Shown here: one piece after another, positions 17,849 through 25,498 of the stretch
Numbering within the stretch: position 1 is the stretch's first letter
Layout of the letters: each line of letters opens with the position of its first letter
Source: Mesorhizobium qingshengii
GTDB lineage: Bacteria; Pseudomonadota; Alphaproteobacteria; Rhizobiales; Rhizobiaceae
Reading direction: 5' to 3'
Assembly (NCBI RefSeq): GCF_900103325.1
Contig: NZ_FMXM01000003.1
Location: 186,001 to 250,000, forward strand
DNA length: 64,000 bases
The notes under the pieces: generated by a model
What the model was told of the DNA's origin: nothing
Database searches by the model: none
Seen by the model: the letters and a program-made list of their open reading frames with translations, nothing else
Made by a program: the position numbers and the translations under genes

Positions 17849-18534
17849 GGTCTTTGCCCCTTCCTGGCAGCCAATATAGCCTTGAGATTGTCCGATGTGG
17901 CCGCCACCACCTTGGCCGCCTCGGCGGCGCCGATGTCGCGCCAGCCCATGCGACGCATCACGGCTTCGCGGCCGATGCGGAAATAGATGACCTGGCCGAT
18001 CAGCGTGAACACGGTGAGCCGGGTCGCCTCGCTTTCGGCCGGCTCGCCCGTCGCCTGCTCCCACAGCTGGCAAAGCCGGCGGTGCGTCGGCTCGAAGACG
18101 CCGTCATAGATGCGGTCGAGCGCCGCCGTCGGATGGGAGAGCTCGCGCAAGACGAACTGCACGATCTCGCCGGCCTGCGGACTTGCCACGACAAAGCCGA
18201 CCATCCGTTCCAGCGCCGCGAACAGTTGCGCCCGCGCCGCCTCCGGACTGCCCGGGACAGGCGCCTGCGCATTGCCGAGCGCCTGGCCGGCAACCGTCTG
18301 GATGGTCTCGACGATAAAGTCGGCGGCAGCGGTGCGAAGGCCTTCCTTGCCGCCGAAATGATAGGCGATCGAGCCGATATTGGCTTGCGCCTCCGCCGCG
18401 ATCTCGCGCGTCGACGTGCCGTCAAAACCCTGCCGCCCGAACAGTCTCAGCGCCGCCCGGACAAGGGCGGCTCGAGTAGGCTCCGCGGGAGATGTCTCGC
18501 GGCGTGGGTTTTTGGCGTTGGACGACCTGATCAT
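17845..18534 (-). CDS. TetR-family regulator, CecR/YbiH type
   Basis: 229-aa repressor. N-terminal TetR HTH (about 20-65: RAALVRAALRLFGRQGFDGTSTREIAAEAQANIGSIAYHFGGKEGL) and a C-terminal DUF1956/CerR-type ligand domain (RELSHPTAALDRIYDGVFEPTHRRL). In E. coli, CecR (YbiH) heads the ybhGFSR efflux operon and tunes antibiotic sensitivity; the gene order here matches. A perfect 22-bp palindrome 8 bases before its ATG is the likely operator, giving autoregulation of all four genes. Confidence 0.9.
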   Translation of the reverse strand: MIRSSNAKNPRRETSPAEPTRAALVRAALRLFGRQGFDGTSTREIAAEAQANIGSIAYHFGGKEGLRTAAADFIVETIQTVAGQALGNAQAPVPGSPEAARAQLFAALERMVGFVVASPQAGEIVQFVLRELSHPTAALDRIYDGVFEPTHRRLCQLWEQATGEPAESEATRLTVFTLIGQVIYFRIGREAVMRRMGWRDIGAAEAAKVVAATSDNLKAILAARKGQRP

Positions 18535-18542
18535 GCGAGCTA

Positions 18543-18564
18543 TTTAATCAATCGATTGATTAAA
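18543..18564 (-). promoter_or_regulatory. perfect 22-bp palindrome, operator of the TetR efflux operon
   Basis: TTTAATCAATC / GATTGATTAAA with no spacer, 8 bases upstream of the TetR-type start codon and 80 bases from the divergent CYTH gene. AT-rich in GC-rich surroundings. Typical size and symmetry for a TetR dimer site. Confidence 0.85.
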
Positions 18565-18644
18565 GTCAACCTGTATACGCGGCTGTCTTTACCATCGCCG
18601 GCGGCACTTGCCATCGCCGGCGGCAACCGCTTTAGTGCGCGGCC

Positions 18645-19118
18645 ATGGGCAAGGAAGTCGAGCGCAAGTTCCTGGTCTCCAGCACCGCATGGCGGAACCT
18701 GGCGGAGGCGGATATCCGCATTCGCCAGTTCTATCTGGCCGCGGCACCCGGTCGAACCGTGCGCATCCGCATCAGCGATGGCGCCTCGGCCAAGCTGACG
18801 CTCAAATTCGGCAGCAGGGCGCGTGAGCGTGACGAATTCGAATATTCGATCCCCTTGGCGGAAGCCGAGGAGATGCTGGCCTTCGCCATCGGACGTGTCA
18901 TCGAGAAGACACGCCACCATGTTAGGCATCGCGGCTATCTCTATGAAGTCGATGTCTTTGGCGGGCCGCTTGCGGGACTTGTGGTCGCCGAACTCGAGAC
19001 GCCGGAAGACGTGCCGGACGAAATGCTGCCTGACTGGCTCGGCCGCGAGGTCACCGGCGAGTCAAAATTCTACAACGCGTCGCTCGCCCTCGGGGGGATA
19101 CCGGAGATCGCCGCATGA
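18645..19118 (+). CDS. CYTH-domain protein (triphosphate tunnel metalloenzyme)
   Basis: 157-aa CYTH protein starting with the signature EVERKFLV (residues 4-11). Alternating charged strands follow: RTVRIRISDG, AKLTLKF, RDEFEYSIPL, YEVDVFGG, VVAELETPED. Short bacterial TTM proteins of this type usually hydrolyse inorganic triphosphate; adenylate cyclase activity is less likely. It overlaps the CHAD gene by four bases, a classic pairing. Confidence 0.88.
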   Translation: MGKEVERKFLVSSTAWRNLAEADIRIRQFYLAAAPGRTVRIRISDGASAKLTLKFGSRARERDEFEYSIPLAEAEEMLAFAIGRVIEKTRHHVRHRGYLYEVDVFGGPLAGLVVAELETPEDVPDEMLPDWLGREVTGESKFYNASLALGGIPEIAA

Positions 19119-20053
19119 GTTTTCGCATCGATCCGCGCCTGCCGCTGACCGGCGAGGTCAGGCGTATCCTAGCCGAGGAAATCGGCAAGGCGCTGGCTCA
19201 TCTCGACGCCGCGTCCAGCCGGCCGGAACAGGCGCTGCACAAATGCCGCAGGCGACTGAAGAATGTGCGCGCGTTGTTGCGCCTCGTTCGTTCCGGAGAC
19301 GAAACATTCTGCGATACAGAAAACCAGTGCTACCGCAACGTGGCGGGCCTGCTTGCCGGGCCACGCGAGGCGACGGCGCTGATCGAGACCATCGACCGGC
19401 TGGCGGCAAGCTTCCCCAAGGAGAGTGCCGGCGACGAGCTGGGCGTGGTGCGCGACAGGCTGGTCGCCCACCAGCAGGAACTGCATGAAGGCAGCGGGCT
19501 CGAAGCGGCGGTCGGCGCGGCAACCGCCGCTTGTGAAGACGGCTTGAAGCGGATCGAAAGCCTCACCCTGCCGGACCAGCCGGAACAGGCCGCCGACGTG
19601 CTTGCCGACGGCGCCCGCGCCACCTTGCGCCGTGCCAGGAAGGCGCTCGACAAGGCCGGGTCGCGCGGCGAAGCCAACGACTTCCACGATCTGCGCAAGG
19701 CGGCCAAGACGCACGGCATGCATCTGTCGCTGCTCGGCAGGCTGTGGCCGACCCCGATCAAGGCCCGGCGCAAGGCGGTCGACCAGCTGGGCGAGCGGCT
19801 GGGCGAGCTGCACGACGTGCTGGTGATGCGCGCGCTCCTCGACAGCGGTGAGCGGCCGCTCGGATCGCCCGAGGACAAGAAGCTTCTGGGCAAGCTTCTG
19901 AAACGGTCGGAGAAGAACCTCAAGAAGACCTGCCTAGCCGAGGCAACCGAGCTTTTCGGGGACAGTCCCAAGCGCTCGACACGAAAACTGGCCCGCAAGG
20001 CACGCCACGACCTGGCCCCGTCGCCGGAAGACGCGAGCGCGGCGGCCAGCTGA
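19115..20053 (+). CDS. CHAD-domain protein
   Basis: 312-aa helical protein with a CHAD domain: LHKCRRRLKNVRALLRLVR (about 42-60) and DFHDLRKAAKTHGMHLSLLGRLWP (about 190-213), repeated HxxRxxxK-type basic helices that bind polyphosphate. C-terminal Lys/Arg-rich tail. With the overlapping CYTH gene it suggests a polyphosphate/triphosphate-related module. The start codon is inside the CYTH stop (ATGA). Confidence 0.88.
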   Translation: MSFRIDPRLPLTGEVRRILAEEIGKALAHLDAASSRPEQALHKCRRRLKNVRALLRLVRSGDETFCDTENQCYRNVAGLLAGPREATALIETIDRLAASFPKESAGDELGVVRDRLVAHQQELHEGSGLEAAVGAATAACEDGLKRIESLTLPDQPEQAADVLADGARATLRRARKALDKAGSRGEANDFHDLRKAAKTHGMHLSLLGRLWPTPIKARRKAVDQLGERLGELHDVLVMRALLDSGERPLGSPEDKKLLGKLLKRSEKNLKKTCLAEATELFGDSPKRSTRKLARKARHDLAPSPEDASAAAS

Positions 20054-20105
20054 CGGACGGTGCGGCTGGCGTCCAGCCGCCTGCATATGCTAATCGCCGT
20101 ATGGC

Positions 20106-20942
20106 ATGACCAAGCCCGGCGACACGCTTCTGGATCGACTTGGCCGCTGGCTTGCCGGCCGGCTGCAGGAAGAATCCTCCGGCTACGAACCTTACACGCC
20201 ATCCGATGCCGAGACGCTGCGCCGCACGCTGGAGCTGGGCGACATCCTGCTGATCGAGGGCAACCAGAAGATCTCGGCGGCGATCAAGTACCTCACCCAG
20301 TCGACCTGGTCGCATGCGGCCTTCTATGTCAGCGATGCGTTGCCCGAGCCGGAGGACGGGTCGGAGCGGCCGCGCCTGATCGAGGTCACGCTCGGCGAAG
20401 GCTGCGTCGCCGTGCCGCTGTCGCGCTATCGCACCTACAACACCCGTATCTGCCGGGCGAACGGGCTGACACCGGAGGACCGCGACAAGGTCGTCGCCTT
20501 CATGATCGGCAAGCTCGGCCTCAAATACGACCTCAAGAACCTTTTCGACATGCTGCGCTATTTCCTGCCGACGCCGCCGGTGCCGGTGCGCTGGCGTCGC
20601 CGCATGCTGGCCTTCGGCTCCAGCGACCCGACCCGGGCGATCTGCTCGACGCTGATCGCCGAGGCCTATGGCCAGATCCGCTATCCGATCCTGCCCGGGA
20701 TCACCCGCGCGCCCGGCCGCGCTTCGGCGCAGTCGAACTATTCGCGCAAGGAGATCCTGCACATCCGCCATCACTCGCTGTACACGCCGCGCGACTTCGA
20801 CCTGTCGCCGTTTTTTCGCATCGTCAAGCCGACGCTGGAATATGGGTTCGACTACCGGACCGTGACGTGGGACGACAGGGTTGCCGACGCAAAGGCGGCT
20901 GAGAGCAGTTCACCGTTTCACGGAAACGGCAAACCGCTCTAA
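20106..20942 (+). CDS. YiiX/YebB-like NlpC/P60 superfamily cysteine hydrolase
   Basis: 278-aa protein of the permuted papain-like fold: GDILLIEGNQKISAAIKYLTQSTWSHAAFYV holds the conserved His (about residue 77) and AICSTLIAEAY the catalytic Cys (about residue 181). Such proteins hydrolyse amide or ester bonds in peptidoglycan or lipids; the exact substrate is unknown. No signal peptide is evident. The ATG at 20106 lacks a strong ribosome site. It ends ahead of a strong hairpin and the convergent XRE gene. Confidence 0.8.
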   Translation: MTKPGDTLLDRLGRWLAGRLQEESSGYEPYTPSDAETLRRTLELGDILLIEGNQKISAAIKYLTQSTWSHAAFYVSDALPEPEDGSERPRLIEVTLGEGCVAVPLSRYRTYNTRICRANGLTPEDRDKVVAFMIGKLGLKYDLKNLFDMLRYFLPTPPVPVRWRRRMLAFGSSDPTRAICSTLIAEAYGQIRYPILPGITRAPGRASAQSNYSRKEILHIRHHSLYTPRDFDLSPFFRIVKPTLEYGFDYRTVTWDDRVADAKAAESSSPFHGNGKPL

Positions 20943-20957
20943 CTCCTTGTTTTGACG

Positions 20958-20998
20958 CAATTCCCAAGGAAAAGCGCCGTGCGCTTTTCCTGGAATTG
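20958..20998. terminator. long hairpin between convergent genes
   Basis: CAATTCC (20958-20964) and GGAAAAGCGC (20968-20977) pair with GCGCTTTTCC (20981-20990) and GGAATTG (20992-20998), loop CGT. A 17-bp broken stem; the same CAATTCC-GGAAAAGCGC architecture is common in Mesorhizobium intergenic regions. Probably a bidirectional terminator. Confidence 0.65.
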
Positions 20999-21013
20999 CT
21001 CTCGCAGGCTCAA

Positions 21014-21820
21014 CTACGCCGGCATGGGTCTCCGTGCCTTGGCGGCCCGGTCGTTTGCTGTCGCGCCGGCGTCGCGCGGGTGGGGGCCGATCGGCATGAT
21101 CGCCTCAAACGGCGTTGCACCAAACGCGAACGTCCATTTGTAGCCGGTGAGCCCGTCCTCCGGCGTGGTGTGCTGGTCATGATGGGCCAGCAGTTTGGCG
21201 CGATCGGCCAGATCCTCGGCCTCGCGTCGCACCATCTCCGCCGTTTCCGGCCGCATACGCCTGCTGAAGCTGACGAAGGTCGCCTCCTTGTCGATATGGG
21301 TGATGGCCCAGCCGACGAAGTTCTTGTTGGTCATCTCGAACAGCGGCCTCAGCGGCCCTTCGAAATTCCACTGGATCGGCGTCTCGATCAGCAATCTTGC
21401 CGACAACCCACGGCCGAGCGCGACCAGACCCAGTTCCTCCAGGTCGCGCAGGTACAGGAACATCGAAGCCTCGCTCAAGCCTTGCGAGCGCATGATGCCT
21501 TCGGGCGTGAATTTCTCCGACAGCATGACGAAGACGAACAGCAGCGCCGGCCGGCCGGCCAGCTTGCGCTCGATCTCCGGCGCGATGTGGTTGACCGGTC
21601 CCGGCCCGCGGTTCATCGAGCCGAGCACGTTTTCCAGCTCGACGGCGGCGGCGGCGCAGATTTCCATCAGCCGGTCGAGCTTGCAGTTGCGCTCGTGGAA
21701 GATACGCTTCACCGTCGGCTCGGAAACGCCCATGCGTTCGGCAAGTTCGCGATAGGTGACCCCCTTCGCCTTCAGCGTCCGTTTCAGCGCCTCGAAGATC
21801 AGGCCGTTCATGGGATGCAC
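21014..21820 (-). CDS. XRE-family helix-turn-helix regulator
   Basis: 268-aa regulator. HTH at the N-terminus (about 12-52: KRTLKAKGVTYRELAERMGVSEPTVKRIFHERNCKLDRLMEIC). The remaining ~200 residues form a second region with a marR-like stretch (SEASMFLYLRDLEELGLVALGRG) and WAITHIDKEATFVSFSRRM; ligand unknown. The second in-frame ATG (21811) is an alternative start; the ATG at 21820 is close to AAGAGG. It is divergent from an SMP-30-like gene across 104 bases with three GTATCGA-type half-sites. Confidence 0.75.
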   Translation of the reverse strand: MHPMNGLIFEALKRTLKAKGVTYRELAERMGVSEPTVKRIFHERNCKLDRLMEICAAAAVELENVLGSMNRGPGPVNHIAPEIERKLAGRPALLFVFVMLSEKFTPEGIMRSQGLSEASMFLYLRDLEELGLVALGRGLSARLLIETPIQWNFEGPLRPLFEMTNKNFVGWAITHIDKEATFVSFSRRMRPETAEMVRREAEDLADRAKLLAHHDQHTTPEDGLTGYKWTFAFGATPFEAIMPIGPHPRDAGATANDRAAKARRPMPA

Positions 21821-21837
21821 CTCTTGCCGGCAGTTTC

Positions 21838-21888
21838 GTATCGACTTTCGATACTAGCGGTAATCTGACTTTCGCAAAAGTATCGAAA
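21838..21888. promoter_or_regulatory. three-half-site operator region between XRE and SMP-30-like genes
   Basis: GTATCGA (21838-21844) and TCGATAC (21848-21854) form one dyad; TTTCGATACT (21846-21855) and AGTATCGAAA (21879-21888) form a second, wider one. Three copies of the same half-site in the divergent promoter suggest cooperative binding, most likely of the XRE protein. Confidence 0.65.
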
Positions 21889-21924
21889 ATCATAGCTGTC
21901 CGCCGTCATCACAGGAGACCAGCC

Positions 21925-22782
21925 ATGAACAGCTTCATCACCCCGGCCTTTCTCGCCATCGGCATGGCCACGGCGCCAGTCGCCCAGGCCGGCGAGCTGT
22001 GGCGCGCCACCGGCCTCGAACAACCGGAATCGGCGCTGTTCGACGCCGCCAACAACCGCATCATCGTCTCCAACATCGTCGGCAATCCCGGCGCCGCCGA
22101 CGGCAATGGCTATCTGTCGGTGCTGTCCCTGGACGGCAAGACGGTCAGCCAGCACTGGGCCGACGGCATGGATGCGCCCAAGGGCATGGCGATATCGGGC
22201 GGCAAGCTCTATGTCGCCGACATCACCAAGGTTCGCGTCGTCGACCTCGCCAGCGGCAAGCTCGTCGCCAGCATCGCGGTGCCGAATGCCGTCTTCCTGA
22301 ACGACATGACATCCGACCAATCCGGCAAGGTTTATGTCACCGACATGCTGGCCGATACGATCTACCGCATCGACGGCGACAAGCCGGAATTGTTCCTCAA
22401 GGACGCGATGCTGGCCTCGCCCAACGGCGTCTTCGCCGATGGCGACCGGCTGATCGTGGCGTCCTGGGGCAAGGGTATCAAGCCCGACTTCAGCACCGCC
22501 GAGCCGGGCGGGCTGCTGTCGGTCGATCTCGCCAGCAAGGTGGTTTCGCCATTGCCAGGGGCGGAAAAATTCGCCGATCTCGATGGCGTCGTCGCTCTTC
22601 GTAACAGCATCTATGCGACCGCCTACATGACCGGCACGCTCTACCGCTATCATGCTGGTGGCGCGCCGGAAGCGGTGGCGCATTTCAAGCCGGGCAGCGC
22701 CGACATCGGCACCGACGGCAAGTCGATCCTCTATGTGCCACTGATGAATGAGGGCGAAGTGGCGGCACTGAAGCTCGACTGA
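21925..22782 (+). CDS. periplasmic SMP-30/NHL-like beta-propeller protein
   Basis: 285-aa exported protein. Signal peptide residues 1-~22 (MNSFITPAFLAIGMATAPVAQA). The mature part consists of repeated propeller blades: ESALFDAANNRIIVSNIVGN, KGMAISGGKLYVADI, NDMTSDQSGKVYVTDM, ADGDRLIVASWGKG, KSILYVPLMNEGEV. It resembles SMP-30/gluconolactonase-type lactonases, but the metal ligands cannot be confirmed and enzyme activity is uncertain. The ribosome site is AGGAGACC. Probably controlled by the divergent XRE protein. Confidence 0.75.
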   Translation: MNSFITPAFLAIGMATAPVAQAGELWRATGLEQPESALFDAANNRIIVSNIVGNPGAADGNGYLSVLSLDGKTVSQHWADGMDAPKGMAISGGKLYVADITKVRVVDLASGKLVASIAVPNAVFLNDMTSDQSGKVYVTDMLADTIYRIDGDKPELFLKDAMLASPNGVFADGDRLIVASWGKGIKPDFSTAEPGGLLSVDLASKVVSPLPGAEKFADLDGVVALRNSIYATAYMTGTLYRYHAGGAPEAVAHFKPGSADIGTDGKSILYVPLMNEGEVAALKLD

Positions 22783-22916
22783 GAATGAGAGCAGTGCCTC
22801 CGGGTCGGCCCTTGAGACTCTCGCAAGGCGTCGCCCAAGGCATTGGACCTCCATATCGACGAGGCTGCCATCTGGTCCTGCCGTTCGCTCCGGGATATGC
22901 GGCTGCAATCCGTTGC

Positions 22917-23843
22917 ATGAGTGAAGCCGTGAAGACACCCAGCCTGACCGGCGCCGTTTCCCCGATGATCCCGGTGCTTGTATGCGCGCTGGCGATCTTC
23001 CTGCTGTCCGGGATGGATGCGGCGATGAAGACCCTGGTTATCGCCGTGGGGGTCTACAACACGGTGCTGTGGCGCAGCATGGTCGCGACTGTCGTCGCGG
23101 GCGCGGCCTGGTCGGCGGGGCCGCGCTCAACGCCAACCCTTGCGGTGCTGAGGCTGCATGCGCTGCGCGCCGCGATTGTCGCCATGGTTCTCATTTGTTT
23201 CTTTTGGGGTCTGGCCAGGCTGCCGCTGGCGGTGGCGATCGGGCTCAGCTTCGTCGCGCCCTTGTTCGCCCTCTTCCTCGCCGCGCTGTTGCTGGGCGAA
23301 CGCATCCGGCGGCAAGCGATCTGGGCATCGCTGGCCGGCATCGCCGGCGTCGCCATCATCTTGGCCGGTCAGTTCGGGCGGGCAAGCTATTCGCAGGATG
23401 CCCTGCTTGGCACAGTGGCGGTGCTCGTCTCGACGGTGTTCTACGGCTACAATCTGATCCTTGCCCGGCAACAGGCGCAGTTGGCCAAGCCGATCGAGAT
23501 CATGCTGTTCCAGAACCTTTGCGTTGCCGTCATAATGGGTCTCGCGGCGCCCTGGCTCGCCGTCGCTTTGCCGGCTAATCTCTGGCTTCCTCTGGCCGGG
23601 GTGACGGTGCTGTCGCTAGCCGGGCAATTCCTGATGAGCTGGTCCTATGCGCGCGCCGAAGCGCAATATCTGATCCCGACGGAATACTCGGCCTTCATCT
23701 GGGCGATCGCGCTTGGCTGGTTCTTCTTCGACGAAGCGGCAGCCTGGACCACGCTGGCAGGAGCATGCCTGATCGTCGCCGGCTGCCTGATCGCCGCGCG
23801 CGCAAACCCGAGGCTTGCCGAGCCAATCGAGGCGACGGTTTAA
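22917..23843 (+). CDS. EamA-family (DMT) exporter
   Basis: 308-aa inner-membrane transporter with ten hydrophobic segments in two EamA repeats: VLVCALAIFLLSGMDAAMKTLVI... (first), LLGTVAVLVSTVFYGYNLILAR... (second), conserved AEAQYLIPTEYSAFIWAIALGWFFFDE near the end. Metabolite exported is unknown. The frame is open further upstream, but the ATG at 22917 matches the family N-terminus; the extension is not membrane-like. No obvious partners. Confidence 0.83.
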   Translation: MSEAVKTPSLTGAVSPMIPVLVCALAIFLLSGMDAAMKTLVIAVGVYNTVLWRSMVATVVAGAAWSAGPRSTPTLAVLRLHALRAAIVAMVLICFFWGLARLPLAVAIGLSFVAPLFALFLAALLLGERIRRQAIWASLAGIAGVAIILAGQFGRASYSQDALLGTVAVLVSTVFYGYNLILARQQAQLAKPIEIMLFQNLCVAVIMGLAAPWLAVALPANLWLPLAGVTVLSLAGQFLMSWSYARAEAQYLIPTEYSAFIWAIALGWFFFDEAAAWTTLAGACLIVAGCLIAARANPRLAEPIEATV

Positions 23844-24111
23844 GGAAGCATGTCTGACGCTGTACGCCGCTGGCTTGGAAGCTAGCCAAGAAGTTGCGCG
23901 CGGTGCCCATGAATACCTTGGAACCCAATCGGGTCGGGCCAGCTGATCCAGCCGGCGCAATTTCCAGGCGATTACACGCCACGGTCGATAACGCTGTGAC
24001 GAGATGGCGGTGCGTGCGGCTGTCATGCTAGCCTGTTGCATTGTCGTCGTTTGCGCGTGAGCCCGACGGCGATCCCGATTCATCTCATCGACAAATCGAA
24101 GGAATAAGCCG

Positions 24112-24207
24112 TTGAAGATCCTGAAGGCTTTCATGACGCCGGCATGCGTGCTGTCAATGATCTTGCTGCTGGCAGGTTGCGGGCATGTCATCAACAGGAT
24201 GATCTGA
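24112..24207 (+). CDS. small lipoprotein (31 aa), TTG start
   Basis: Too short for normal gene finders. TTG start at 24112 with AAGGA eight bases upstream. Sequence: basic N-terminus (MKILK), hydrophobic core (VLSMILLL), lipobox LLAGC with Cys at residue 23, then only eight residues (GHVINRMI). It is a complete lipoprotein signal with almost no mature part, reminiscent of entericidin- or lysis-type peptides but matching no family I know. It ends 15 bases before the convergent PAP2 gene. Confidence 0.55.
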   Translation: MKILKAFMTPACVLSMILLLAGCGHVINRMI

Positions 24208-24222
24208 CGCCGAGCTTGCCGG

Positions 24223-24924
24223 TCAGGCGTCGTCGTCCACCACCTTGCGTCGCTGCAGAAGCCGCGCCACCAACCAGCACAGCATCGCCCAGGCGAAGCC
24301 AGCGCACCAGCCGGCCAGCACATCCGACGGCCAGTGGACACCGAGATAGATGCGGCTGACGCCAACCAGCAGCGTCGTCAGCACCGCCAGCGACAACACA
24401 TAGACCTTGGTTGTCCGGCCTGGCAGGAAGCGAGCCGCCAGGGAGCCGAGTGTCAGATAGGTCACCGCCGACAGCATGGCGTGGCCGCTCGGAAAGGACA
24501 GCGAGGTCTCGGTGACCAGATGCGAGACGAGTTCGGGTCGTGGCCGGTCGACGCCGACTTTCAGCAGGCTCGACAGCGCCTGGCCGCCCGCCACCGCTAC
24601 GAAGATGAGAAACGCCGTTGCCGGGCGGCGGATCAACAGCAGGTAGATGATTGTCGCTGCCGTGATCAGCACCAGCACGCTGACGCTGCCGAGGCTGGTG
24701 ATGTCGCGCATCGCGCCCTCCAGCCATGGAGCACCGATCGGGACACCCGGCTGACCGGCCTGACGGAAGGCAAGCAGGATTTCGGTGTCGAAGGCGTGCG
24801 GCGTGGTGGCCCGCGCCACCTCCATCAATTCCTCGAATCCCCACAGGCCGCCGGCGATGACCAGGCCGGCGAGCAGCACCGGGAATTCGAGCCGGTTGAG
24901 CAGAGCGTTCGCAGCGTTCTTCAT
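24223..24924 (-). CDS. PAP2-family phosphatase
   Basis: 233-aa integral membrane phosphatase with six hydrophobic segments. The three PAP2 motifs are present: KVGVDRPRPE (about 106-115), PSGHAM (about 137-142) and SRIYLGVHWPSDVLAGW (about 181-197), with catalytic His in the second and third. It dephosphorylates lipid phosphates such as phosphatidate or undecaprenyl-PP. Downstream gene of a pair with the small DMT protein 13 bases upstream. Confidence 0.87.
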   Translation of the reverse strand: MKNAANALLNRLEFPVLLAGLVIAGGLWGFEELMEVARATTPHAFDTEILLAFRQAGQPGVPIGAPWLEGAMRDITSLGSVSVLVLITAATIIYLLLIRRPATAFLIFVAVAGGQALSSLLKVGVDRPRPELVSHLVTETSLSFPSGHAMLSAVTYLTLGSLAARFLPGRTTKVYVLSLAVLTTLLVGVSRIYLGVHWPSDVLAGWCAGFAWAMLCWLVARLLQRRKVVDDDA

Positions 24925-24937
24925 CAGTTATCCGCCG

Positions 24938-25279
24938 TTACAACCGCGCTTGCAGATAGGGCCCGAGCGTGATCAGCGCCACGGCGGCGACCGCCAGCAC
25001 GATGCCGGTTGCCTGCAGCACGTTGACGCGCTCGCCGAAGAACACCAGCGCCACGACATTCACCGAGACCAGCTGGATGACGGCTGACAGGCTGAACGAC
25101 ACCGACATGCCGAACTCGCGGATCAGCCTCAGCATGATCAGATTGCCCAGCGAATAGAGCGCGAGTGTCAGCAGGATCTTGCCCAGGCTTGGCGCCAGTC
25201 CCCATTGCTTGGCGGCGGTCGCCGCCAGCAGGAAGATCACCGTCGAAAAGCCGAGCTGCAGCAATCCCGAAAAACTCAC
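24938..25279 (-). CDS. small EamA/SMR-like membrane protein
   Basis: 113-aa protein with four hydrophobic segments, half the size of an EamA transporter: FSGLLQLGFSTVIFLLAATAAKQWG, KILLTLALYSLGNLIMLRLIREFGMSVSFSLSAVIQLVSVNVVALVFFGE, GIVLAVAAVALITLG. It probably works as a dimer like SMR or ArnE/F-type transporters. The start is taken as the GTG at 25279 after GGGGACAGGGC; upstream in-frame codons lack membrane character. Operon with the PAP2 gene suggests a lipid-linked substrate, which is only a guess. Confidence 0.72.
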   Translation of the reverse strand: MSFSGLLQLGFSTVIFLLAATAAKQWGLAPSLGKILLTLALYSLGNLIMLRLIREFGMSVSFSLSAVIQLVSVNVVALVFFGERVNVLQATGIVLAVAAVALITLGPYLQARL

Positions 25280-25414
25280 GCCCTGTCCCCTCTCGAAGCG
25301 GCGCGCGCCGCGTGCGTCGCAGACCTTGTTTCCGAAGCGCGCGGGCACGTCAAGCGGACCTCTTGCCCGGACGGCGGATCGCGGATTGCCGTGGGCGGCT
25401 GAAAGTGGCGGCCG

Positions 25415-25432
25415 GTGTCACGAAAATGTGAT
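25415..25432 (+). promoter_or_regulatory. PHO-box-like site and -10 element before phoX
   Basis: GTGTCAC (25415-25421), GAAA, ATGTGAT (25426-25432): two imperfect copies of the PhoB heptamer at 11-bp spacing. TATAAG at 25441-25446 lies eight bases after it, where the -10 of a PhoB-activated promoter sits. The phoX ATG is at 25499. Confidence 0.55.
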
Positions 25433-25498
25433 CGGCCGGCTATAAGGGATCAAACTCGTATCCCGCTCCAGCCACTCCAATAGCCAGAGGCTAGCCCC

